Notes under the pieces: generated by a model
Told to the model about the DNA's origin: nothing
Databases searched by the model: none
What the model saw: the letters and a program-made list of their open reading frames with translations, nothing else
In this document: one piece after another, positions 32,702-44,700 of the stretch
Position numbering within the stretch: position 1 is the stretch's first letter
Layout of the letters: each line of letters starts with the position of its first letter
Program-made: the position numbers and the translations under genes
Source: Takakia lepidozioides
Lineage: Eukaryota; Streptophyta; Takakiopsida; Takakiales; Takakiaceae
Reading direction: 5' to 3'
Length of the DNA: 64,000 nucleotides
Assembly (NCBI GenBank): GCA_030704615.1
Contig: CM060731.1
Span: forward strand, 54,234,221 to 54,298,220

Positions 32702-35700
32702 ATGCCGGTGGAAAGAGGACCTCCAAAATCAGAGGAAAACTTTGTGAAGAAAGATGGAAAGACGAAGATCAACAAAGTGCCATTTTACAAGCTTTTCGCA
32801 TTTGCCACCCCTTTTGACTATCTGCTTATGACGTTAGGCAGTCTTGCGGCGGTTGCACACGGGGTCTCCTTTCCCATGTTTTTCCTCTTTTTTTCAAAGC
32901 TCATAGACGCATTTGGTGGGAATATTTTTAACGTCGAGAAACAAACCCAAGCACTTTTCAACGTGAGCAATCCCTCTCTTTTGTTTTTGAATACAAGAAT
33001 GATTCAAAGGATAGTCGCTTCAATCCTTACTCCTGTTGTGTACACGATGCAAATTTGATTTCTAAGCCTCAGCATCCTGAGAGGTGCGATATCTAGCATC
33101 TGGGAGTACTTGGATGCCAAATGTTTCCTCCCGAACGCCTCTCTCTTTCTTCTCTCCTAGCTTTGTGAATGGTGTTGAGACTGACGTGAATGCTCACTTT
33201 TGTGTGTTGTTGCAGTATTCTTTGAATTACTTGTACTTGGGGATCATCGTTCTGGTGTCGGCTTGGATAGGTAAGCACTTTACCTGTCAATTTCGCCCAT
33301 ATACCGCTATTGTGGCAAGACACAGAGACCTGGCAAAGACATGAGAATGTTCAAGAGATCGAAAAGAGAGAAATGAAATGAAATGGTGCTTTATAACGTC
33401 CGTGGAAAGCTCATAGAGCTTACGGGACAAAATGGACGAACATGAGAGAGGAACAAATCCAGAAACCACAATTAATGTTCTAGCGATTGTCTAAGGGTGA
33501 AGGCCTCGTGCAGGTAGGCTGCCAAGCATTTTGATCCACTATGAGGATCAAAAACCCTAGGTTGGGTTTATTCTGAGAAAGGGAGTTGTGGAGACAATAT
33601 CTGTGGTTGGTTACGACACGATCTCACGTAGGCGCTACTCCATGAATCGGAAATGTGATAAGCTCTGCAGTGGAATATACCTTAATTATACCACCAGATA
33701 GTTACAAAAAATCAAGTTTCATCATTTCTGTACGATTCTGTGCAGAGGTGGCTTGTTGGATGCAAACGGGTGACCGACAATCGGCAAGAATTCGAACTGA
33801 ATATTTGAAAGCTGCACTTGCTCAGGATATTGGATTCTTTGACAAAGATGCTTCAACGGTAGAAGTTGTCAGCCGTATCTCCACTGACATTCTTCTCGTC
33901 CAAGATACTCTTGGTGAAAAGGTCAGAGATGTTCCATTTTGCATCCATGGGCTGATGAAACTCTACATATTCTTTCTTCTCTTCTACCTCAGGCCTATTT
34001 CCATCTCTCTACCTGACCCTTGACTCTCATCTCTGTGGATCTTCCTCGGTTCCTCTCTGCCTAAACGGATACTGAAAATTCTGGTTCCTTCATGGGGTCA
34101 AAACCCTTGATTGAAGGTACAATCCATGAGCATGCATTGTGAAATATTACCCATGTCCGAGCTTGTAGAATCTGCCTTCATGGTGGTAGGTGACTAATGT
34201 AAGGCTTTCACTTGTTTGCATGTTCAGATGGGGAACTTTCTACATTATACAGCAATTTTTGTGGCAGGAATGTGCGTGAGCTTGTCATCTGTCTGGCAGC
34301 TTACACTTGTAACTGTCTCAGTTCTCCCTATTTTATCGGTTTCTGGTGGTGTGTATCTTTTCTTGAAGACGGGCCATGCTGCCCAAATTCAGAAAGCTTA
34401 TGTGAGGGCAGGCGAGATTGCTCAAGAGGTGAGCATTATCAAGCTTGTCATGAATCTTGAATCTAAAGTTGGGGTGCACATATTCTGGTTGTAAGTGGCC
34501 TTGGAGGTGCTGCATAGCACCGAAACTCTGACTGAATAGTTTCAGGTGATACGTGCATTCACATATTGCAAAGGGATGTTTAGGATGATCTAAGCTAAAT
34601 GATTCTATACCTTGCTGTTCTTTGGGTATGTCATGGGTAGGCGATCTCTCAAGTCCGCACTGTATATTCTTTCGTGGGGGAGTCAAAGGCTGTGGCAGCC
34701 TACAGCGAAGCACTTGAGATTACATTATCCAAATCCAAGAGAGGAGCTATTGCCAAGGGTTTAAGTGTGGGGGTCTTGCATGGGGTTCTTGTTGGTGTCT
34801 GGGCATTGCTTTTCTGGTATGCAGGTGTCCTTGTTATTGGAGGTGTCACTGTTGGTGGCAAGGCCTTCACGACTGTCATATGTGCTGTCATCAGTGGCCT
34901 GTAATGTCTCACCGCCCCCAACCATCTCCCCCGGCCCTTCTCTCTGTCACATAATTCACACCCTCTCTCCTTTGGGCCTCACTCAGGAATGATTTAAGTT
35001 TACTTTTTTCTTCCTCATTCAGATGTAAGGACTGAGAGTGCTTGGCGACTTACCTGCCTGGGCACACTCCATCTCCATACAACTTTTGGTGTTCATTATT
35101 TCTGTGATTCTACTTTGTTGTTGTACTTGTACACTGTTTACCCATTCGCCCACCCTTAGGGCCTTCTGTGAACATAGCAATATCGTCATTATCTTCGTCC
35201 TTTCTCTTTCTCTCCAAGATGGACGTTGTGCTCATGTAAGTGATTACAAATCCGCATGAATTTGCAAAAATATTCAATGGGAATTCGTATTGAGTTGGCA
35301 TGTGGGTTTGTCCTGAAGCTCGTGATATCATGGCCAACACCGCAGCGTGGGGGGCATGGAAAAGGGAAAGAAAGGAAGAGAAAGGAAGTTGAAAGTAATG
35401 ATAATGAGATTCAGCTTCTCATGTATTGTCAGGCCTCTGTTGCCAATGTCAAAAGGAAGAGGCTTCTGGCATTGTTCAATTTCCAAACAGATGCTGCACT
35501 GAAGTGAGACGGATTTGTTAAAATTACAGTATGGGAGATGCATGTGCGTTGAAGTGCCATTCTATAGTCCGGCGATGAAGGCCCAGTATTGTCATCCAAC
35601 ACATGGAACATTCTCTCCTGCAGTAGACTATTAAATACCCGCAAGTTTCAAGCTGGGAAACAGTAGCTGGATAAACTAGGAAAAGCAAATTGACACTGAC

Positions 35701-38700
35701 AGATTTTCTTGCAATCCAGAGCTATTGAGGTTAGCGTCTATAAGAAGGCATGATTGTGAAATGCTCTTTTGGTGCTCTCTTGTGCTCCTGGTGGCAGTTG
35801 AGTGTCTCTCTAATACATGGGCACTTATCCCCTTGTTGCAGTGCCTTGGGTCAGGCATTGCCAAACCTACAGATGTTTGCGAAAGGAAGAGCTGCAGCAT
35901 ACAACATTCTGCAGATGATCGAACGAAAGGATGTCAGTGACCACAAGAGTGCGTCCAACAAGGGGAAGGTCCTTCCCTGTGTCAAGGGGCACATAGAATT
36001 CTGCAATGTGTGTTTTCACTACCCTTCCCGGCCAGATGTGCCCATTTTTGACAACTTCTGCCTCTCAATTTCTGCTGGAGAGACTGTTGCAATCGTTGGT
36101 GGTAGCGGATCGGGAAAGAGCACTGTTGTGTCCCTCATTGAACGCTTCTACAATCCCACTTCAGGTAAATGTAACGATTCAATCTTGTCTCATCCAACTC
36201 TAGTATTCAATTTCCATCAGAATGAGCCTCCATGTATCATTATTCCTTGATTCCTTGTTCCGTACTCATCCTATGCTATTGATACCAGATAGTGATGATG
36301 CTCCTTCAGATATATGCTCTGGATTAGAAAATGTTTGAAGTGGAATATATTCGAATGGGCTCTAATACATTGAACCCATATTGTGGATGGACTATGAAGG
36401 GGACATACTACTGGACGGATACAGCCTGAGCAGCCTGCAACTGCAATGGCTGCGAGGGCAGATAGGTCTGGTGAATCAGGAACCTGTATTGTTTGCCACC
36501 AGTATCTATGAGAACATTCTGTATGGGAAGGATGGTGCTACCACGGAAGAGATCCACAAGGTGGCTGAAGCTGCTAATGCACATTTGTTCATTAGCCAAC
36601 TGTCAGATCAATACAACACTCAGGTACTTGGAGCAGTCTGTAGTTCCAGCAACCTGTTAAGAACACTGAATCCCATTGCAGAAATGGATGTTTCTTCTGT
36701 CCATTTGGTGATATATTGGCTTCAGTAGGATTATCACCCTGGTTCACTCTGGATTACCACTCTGGTCCACTGAAGTTTTTCCAAGAGATGTACTCCTTAA
36801 TTCCAAAGGTCTCATGCTTAGTTGTGGCTCAAACTACTGACCGTGAACCTTGGGATGATCCACTATTTGATCAAAGTGATAGCATCTTGGGGAGGTTAAC
36901 TGCACAGGATATTCTGTATACATTGATGAAAGCTGTAGTATTTTGGGGAGGTTAATTCCACAGCGTACTCTATATATGAGTAGGACACATGTCTCAGGAG
37001 TTACAGTTGAGTCCTAGGAAATGTTGTATAAGGGTAGGTGCTGTTTGAATGATCTGATGTAACCCATGCCTAATGATGCAACTATTTCCTTTTTCCATAG
37101 GTCGGGGAGAGGGGCGTGCAGTTGTCCGGGGGTCAGAAGCAGCGTGTAGCCATTGCAAGGGCAATGCTAAAAAATCCCTCCATCCTCCTCCTAGATGAGG
37201 CCACAAGCGCTCTGGATTCAGGATCCGAGCAAATTGTGCAGGAAGCTCTTGACAGATCAATGCTTGGTCGTACAACGGTGGTGGTGGCCCACCGACTATC
37301 CACTGTACGAAATGCCCATCAAATCTTTGTGGTGGAACAAGGGCGCATTGTAGAATCAGGCACACATGACGAGCTCTTAGGTACTTTCAATCTGATATGT
37401 ACATATTCTGTTAGTTTCAAGCATAGCTGGTGTAAATCGATTGTTCTTCAACAAGTGATATATGAACAGTTTCTTCATAGCTGCCCGCTCATCCACAGGT
37501 TCTCCCCAGAATCCATTCTTCAAGAAGTGATATGTCAATATTTTCTTCGTAGTTGCCCCCCATCCATGGATTTTCTCCAGGTCCTACAGCTCTTTCTCTT
37601 ATTTGATGGTAGATAGGACTATCCTATTCGATTTGAATGGGCGTGTCTCGTTGGCCACGACTGTTGTCATCATTGGTAGGTTCAAGGTATGTGGATTCTT
37701 ACCATAAGTGCACTGCTATCAGGAAAAGGGGAGATGGGGGCATATGCTGCGCTTGTGAAGTTGCAAGGGGCTGCTCAGACTGTGCCACACAAGTATTCGA
37801 TTGGGCAGGAGGGCAAGCCACACACCGAATGTGGACCAGAAATTCTAAGAAAATCCAGGTTGGTGAAGGATTCCGGAAATTTCTACCTTTCTTCATTTGA
37901 AACTGAAGAACACTTCTTCTTTTGTATTATGAGATCCATGGGGGATTCCACTGTCTATTCCATGGAACTCAATCTCTCACTTAAGTCTTCCATTATGAGG
38001 ATCAGAAATACTTGGCAGCTTACCTGCACGAGGCCTTGACCCTTAGACAATCCCTTGAGCAGTAGTTGCTTTTGGGCTCCTTTTTGGCTCTGGTTTTGTT
38101 TTCTCTCTCTGGTTCTTTCCCCTTTTGTCCATAAGCTCTTTGAGCTTTCCGCGGACGTCATAAAGTACCATTTCGTTTCATTTCACATCTGAGTAAGCTT
38201 CTTTCCTGTTTTTGAGAGAGAATCTACTCGCAAGATGTTGATTCCTGTAGCCTTGTGGCCATAGACACCCAGTTTGGCAGAACAAGAGTGAGCACACACT
38301 ACCTTGTGAGGGCTCACTCCAGTAGTGGGACTTACCTGGTTTAGACAATTGATCAGGGCTTTCAAGATTTCCTTTAGAAAGCCCTTCACACAAGCTTCTA
38401 TCTGCTGTGTGTGAGCTGCCCAGCAATTAGACCAAAACAGGGCAGGGCTTTAGGCTCAGCCTCGAGATTTTGGAACTTGGTGAGCGGACGTTCAGGGACT
38501 ACGTTCATTGCACTGAAGAGCGTCGCTCTCTGATGAGAATACCTGGGACATTGTATCCTAAAATGGATACTGTCTTCAGGCCACCCGCACATTGGGCAAT
38601 GAGAGTCTCTTTTCCATTCTGCATCTGTTTATGTTGAAAGGTAGACTCCCCGCCCTGAGCTAAATTTCAGTCTAGTGCTGAGGTTAGGCAGGCCATTAAG

Positions 38701-41700
38701 ATCATCCTTAAGGTCCTCGACCATGTCACAAACTGGTAACAAGTTTAGTTTTTTGTCTTCATCTAGCAGAGTGAGTTCTTCCTGCAATTACTTATTCCTG
38801 CATACACTCTCCTCTACCTTTTTCCGCCAGGACTTCTCTTGTTGACAACTCGAAGAAAACTCAGGAAGGGGGCACATGGATCTCTTCACTGCCCCATTTT
38901 TATTTGAGATCCCCCCACAATCATTCAAGGCCACCACCAAGCATTTACTAACATTGGCTTCTAGCCTCGCCAGGTCAAAGTACCTCTCGCACAATCAATC
39001 AACTCCTGAAGATTGAATGGGGTATCTTCTGGACCCTCGCAGTCATCCACAAACATAAGAGCTGGTATGGTAGCATCACCCACCTTTAACCCAAACCCCT
39101 AGCTTCTTCAAGGAGCTGATTAATGATAACAGCATTCGGAGAGGATAGAACCTTGAGCTACACCTTGGTCGATGTCAAAGAAATTAGACTTGAGGCCATT
39201 GACCATAACACAACTGTTGCTGTTGACATACAGGTTGTGAACCATCCTCCACATCTTTCCCCTGACCCCAGAATAACACAGTCAAAGCCACAGCCCGTCA
39301 CACCAACTGTCATAAGCCTTTTTCACATCCAGGAAGAAGACAGGTAGGTTTTCCCTCTTTTTTCCTTCCCTGAATTGTCAGGCTGAGGCTAAAAACTTGG
39401 TCAACGCAGCCCCTATTATTCCAGAAGCCTGCCCGACTTCATGGTTAACACTTCCAGACGCCAAATCAACTAATCCCACACAACAGCTTCCTCCAACTGC
39501 ACTATGAAGTTTAATGCCACGGTAGTTACTCAGGTTGTTTTCTATTCTACCGACTGACAATGGCACCCTCTCTCTCCAGCCATAGGGTATCATTTCGGTC
39601 TTCCAAATAAGGTTAAAGATGAGGGCAAGGGCTTCTACCATAGGATCGCTGCCATGCTTAATTAGCTCGTTGACAATGTCATCTCTCCCACCAGCTTTAT
39701 AGCCCTTTAGATGTTCTTTTGCTTCAGCAATCTCAGAACATATCCCTCCATTCTTTAGAAAACCCCTCACTATTAGAATGTACTCACGAGATATTGTGTG
39801 CCATAGCCTTGTGGCTATAGACCCTCCCTACTATTACAGACGGTTTCTTAGCCTTTTCTAGCTGATTTACATCTTTTCGCAGCTGGTATTATCCAGACCA
39901 CTGCTTTGTCATCTTCGATATTACAGCAGCCCCTGCACTTTCTACCACAATTTGCAGAGGCTGTCGTGCGGGCACACATCTTAAGGCAACACTTGTAGCT
40001 GTTGACATCCTAGACCATCCTGTCCTTAGTTTTCCATGTCTCTTCCATGTCTTTTGCCCAGCACAAATGTGAATGCCATTAGCTTGAAGAACTTGTCCGA
40101 CGTTAAATTGTTTCCTTTGGCTAGTCAGCCCACTGAAGTTAAAGGTTCCCAGCTGTAAGCCAGCCTTTTGCATACAAATTGTCTGTTGTTTAGGTCGCTT
40201 TTGAACGCTCCTGGAAATCCTGCAATCCTGCATTTATGGGTCAGCTTCTTTGCACCTTGTGTAAACTTTGAGGATTGTCGTGCCATATCCTTCGTTCAAG
40301 CTTGATTAGTCACTGCATTTAAAGACAGGTCTGACTAACATGGTCTTCTTGTATAGACTTTTTGGGCTTGGCTTACCACTAGGTTCCCCATCCTAGTAGT
40401 GCATTCTGGGTCAACCTCTTCCAGGACTTCAAGCAAGTTGGAAGCTCTCCAGGGCCAAACTTCTCTTAGTTTAATTTGCTGTGGGACTGTACCTGTCAAT
40501 GTAGCAATTTTTGACATAGTCACCAATTCACCTCTGTTACCAATTCTCAAGATGGTGATAAGCCAAGCCGAAATTTGAGCAAGTGACACGTCCGTCCTGG
40601 GATTCACCCCAAAAACTACACTAGAAGCTCTAGTGTTGGGATAAGTAAATAGCGACCGGGAAGCACGCTAGGGATATGAACATTATCTGGAAAGTGATGG
40701 CAGGTGCAGCGGTTTAAACGTTTAAACGTAAGTGCACAGCAGAGCGCAAGTGTTGAGCATGTAGCCAGAGCTCGCAACTTCATAGAAGCTGCAGGGAATG
40801 GGCCCGAGTAGGCATATGGGTGGGAGAGAAATGAATTGAAATGAAATGATACTATAGAATGTCCGTGGACAGCTCAAAGAGCTCGTGGGACAAGAGAACG
40901 CATGAAACAAGAAAGAGAGAGGGGCCCTCCACAAGCAGCCCAAACAACTATTGCTCAAGCGTTTGTCTATGAGTCAATGCCTAAGCAGCTAAGCAAGCTG
41001 ATCCTCATGATGGAAGATGTCTGTGACAGACTGGGTATCTTAGGCTAGATCTCCCATGGAGAGGAAATGAAATGAATACAAATGGTTCTTTCTAACATCC
41101 GCGGAAAGCTCAAAGAGCTTATGGGAGAACTCCTTGCAACATAAGCTGAAAGAATGGAGGGAGATAGAGAGAAAGAGGTAGGTGTTTCTTGAATATCTTC
41201 TGGAGTCAACAGCTTATTTCAATCTTGCAATTTTAGGTGCCGCACGATATGTACCCTGAAAGAGTAAGTTCGAGTGTTCACCCTGACAAGATGGCAGATA
41301 TACATATGTTGGGAGACTGGAGAGATGTATGGTGGGGTATATGATGCTAGGTTGGTCGGGTTAAAATATGACAGGCACTCACGTGGGTCATCTCTCTCTC
41401 AACGTTGGAGCCAGCGATTCAGCTTCCAAATGAGTGAGCAAGATGTAGAATCAGAGGTGTCTTACCTTGGGTCAGAGTTTGAAGGTCAAGTGAACATCGA
41501 GAAAGAGGAGTACTCGAGGCCTTCAACATGGCGACTGTTCCGCCTCAATGGAGCAGAATGGCCTCATGCTATCTTGGGTTCTATCGGTGCAATAGTTTCA
41601 GGATGGAAAACACCCCTCACTGGGCTTGGCATGAGTACAATTCTTGTGTCCTTTTATTATGAAGATCCTCTGTACATCCACCACGAAGTTCGCAAGGTTT

Positions 41701-44700
41701 GCCTCTTTTTTGCTGCAGGAATTCCAATTGCAGTCATTGCGTTTCTGATGCAGAGTTACTTCTTTGAGATCATGGGAGAGCGTCTCACTGTCCGTGTCCG
41801 GGAAAAGATGTTCTCAGGTGAGCGGTGGTTATTGGCCATCTTTCCAGCTTGAACTGCAATTTCATTTGTATTCAAGAGGGAATAAAGCAGGACTGTGTAC
41901 ATCTGTACGTGAAACCTTGATCTTAGAGAGTGAAATCTTGTACCATGGTTTGTGCATGGTTGTTCTAGTCGGATATGCACAATTGTGCAAAAAAATTACT
42001 GACAAATTTCCTTTCGTTATTTGTCAGCAATACTGCGTCAAGAAGTAGGCTGGTTTGATGATGAGGACAACAATAGCAGTCTTCTGGCTTCGCACCTTGC
42101 GGTTGATGCAGCCTCAGTGCGGTCTGCAGTTGGGGACCGCCTGTCAATGTTCCTGCAGACTATATCACTACTTTCTGCGGCTTTTGGTATAGGCTTTTAT
42201 CTGGAATGGCATATTACAGCAGTACTCCTTGCAACATACCCACTAATCACCAGCGCATTCGTGGCTGAGGTATGTGGTCATCAATGTCTCTCCTATTCTA
42301 TGGGCTTCATGGTAGTACCAGATCCGTAAAGATATCAATCTGCTTGTAAGGGCTCAGAAGAAATTATACTGGGACAAGTTATACAGTGAAATAAACTCAA
42401 ACCACCATGGTGGTAATGACAAGAGATTCAGGTTGGCCCTTCAACGCTTGTACAAGCCGAAAAGCTGTCAGCAAGTACAAGCGCTGAAGACTACTAAGGG
42501 TGCAGTGGTAACTTCATCGGTTGACATTGTCAAAACCTTTGAAACCCACTACAGTATCCTTGGCAGAACTTCTAGGTCTAACAGTGAGGGGTCCTCTGAT
42601 GAATGGAAGGACACAGTTGGTAAAACTGTTCCTATGATTCAAAACAGCCCTGATGAACTGGAGTATATTTCAAAAGCCTACAACGCTCCCATTAGTTCTT
42701 CTGAGATTGTGGAAGCAATTAAACATCTAAATGGATATAAAGCAGGTGGTCCTGATGGCATAGTCAACGAGCTTATCAAGCACGGTGACGATCCCATGAT
42801 AGAGGCCCTAGTTCTCCTCTTTAACCTTATCTGGAAGACTGAAATGATCCCCTTTCGCTGGCGACAGGGGGTCATTGTCAATTTATGTAAGAAGGGTGAC
42901 AGAGAAGACCCGGGGAACTATCGTGGCATCACGCTCCTCGATGCTGTTCTCAAGATATTTTGCAGAGTTATAAGTACTTGTCTCGAGGTTGATCTGGAAT
43001 CTAGGGGTTGTTTTCACGAAGGCCAAGCTGGCTTTCAGCGAAACAGGGGCTGTGTGGACCATATCTTCACTCTAAGCCAGATTATCCAGGGAAGGAAAAA
43101 AGAAGGGAAACCCACTTATGTTTTTTTCTTGGATGTCAAAAAGGCTTATGACACTGGAGAGATGGTCTATGGCTCCGCCTCTGGTCTTGCGGAATCAAGG
43201 GAAAAATGTGGAGAGTTGTCCATAACTTGTATGCACACACCAAAAGCTGTGTCACTGTTAATGGACAGAAGTCTAACTTCTTTGACATAGACCAAGGTGT
43301 AGCTCAAGGATGTACCCTCTCCCCTCTGCTCTTCAATGTTTTCATCAATCAACTCCTCGAGGATGTGGAACGTGAGGGATTTGGGTTAAGGGTGGGTGAT
43401 GCCACCATTCCAGCCCTTATGTTTGCGGATGACTTCGCAGGCATAGGGGAGACTCCTTCCAACCTCCAGGAATTGATTGATTGCGCGAAGAGATTTGGGG
43501 ACGGAGGTTAATGTCAGTAAATGTGCAGTGGTGGCATTCAACGACAGAGGAGAGGGAGGAAGTGATCTTAAGTGGCAGTGGGGTAGCCAAGAGATCCCAG
43601 TCCTCCCTTCCTACACATACCTGGGCGTTGAGTTTTCCTCCAACTGTAACTGGGATGCACACATCCAGAAAGTTGTTCAAACTGGCAAGGGCAAAGCGCT
43701 GAATCTCACGAAATTTTTTCACTGCAGAGGGATTAACTCTGAGGTCAAGAAAACCTTGCTTTGCCGCGCTATTAGACCTGCCTTGGAGTACGGATCTGCT
43801 ATATGGATAACTCCAACCAGGCTAAGTCTCTAGAATCCATTCAAGTGGGGGTGCTTAAGGAGTGCATGTCAGCATGCTCCAAAACAGTCAATGTGGCTGT
43901 TCGGGGTGAGTTTGGCATCCCTTCCTTAAGCACCCGACGAGATGAATTCAAGGTCAGATGGTGGGGTCATCTGCAACACATGTCCAACACCAGATACCCT
44001 AAGTTAATCGACTCTATGTCTTGGAAACAGGACTGCCCTGTCAAACAGGCTAAGTCCTGGCAGAAGAGAGTAGAAGAGATTCTCAAGGATCTGAATCTGG
44101 ACCCGCAAGTCTTGACCTTGCTGGATAAATCTGACTTAGAGACTGTAGTGTCCAAAGCCATGTCTGTTACCAGCAAATTGTCTGATGCAAATGAAGTTAG
44201 GCAGAAAACTTCCCTGAACCTGTTTCCAGTCTGTGACATGGGGGAGGATATCATGGATGACCTCAAAGGTCTACCCACTCTCGGCACCAGACTGAAATTT
44301 AACCTCAGGGCAGGAAGCCTACCTTTGAACAGTAAACAGAAGCAGAGAGGAAATGGAGAGTGCAATTGCCGTTGTGTGGCCGACCCAAAGACAATATTCA
44401 TTTTCTGATTCACTGTCCGGGGTACTCTCACCAGAGAGAAGCTCTCCTCCAATCTATCAAGAGAATTGTGCCTGTACCTCTGTTTACCAACTCTGAAAAT
44501 CTCGAGGCTGAGCCAAAAGCCCAGGCCCTTCTGAGGCCTAGTTTTTGGGCAAGTCACACACAGCAGATTGATGCTTGTGTGAAGGGATTTCTAGAGGATA
44601 TCTGGAAAACCCGAATTAATTCTATTTATAAAGGTAAGTTTTACTACCAATGTCAGCCCCTGACAGAGGTAGGTTCTGTCCCTTTGGTTTCCACTCAAAC

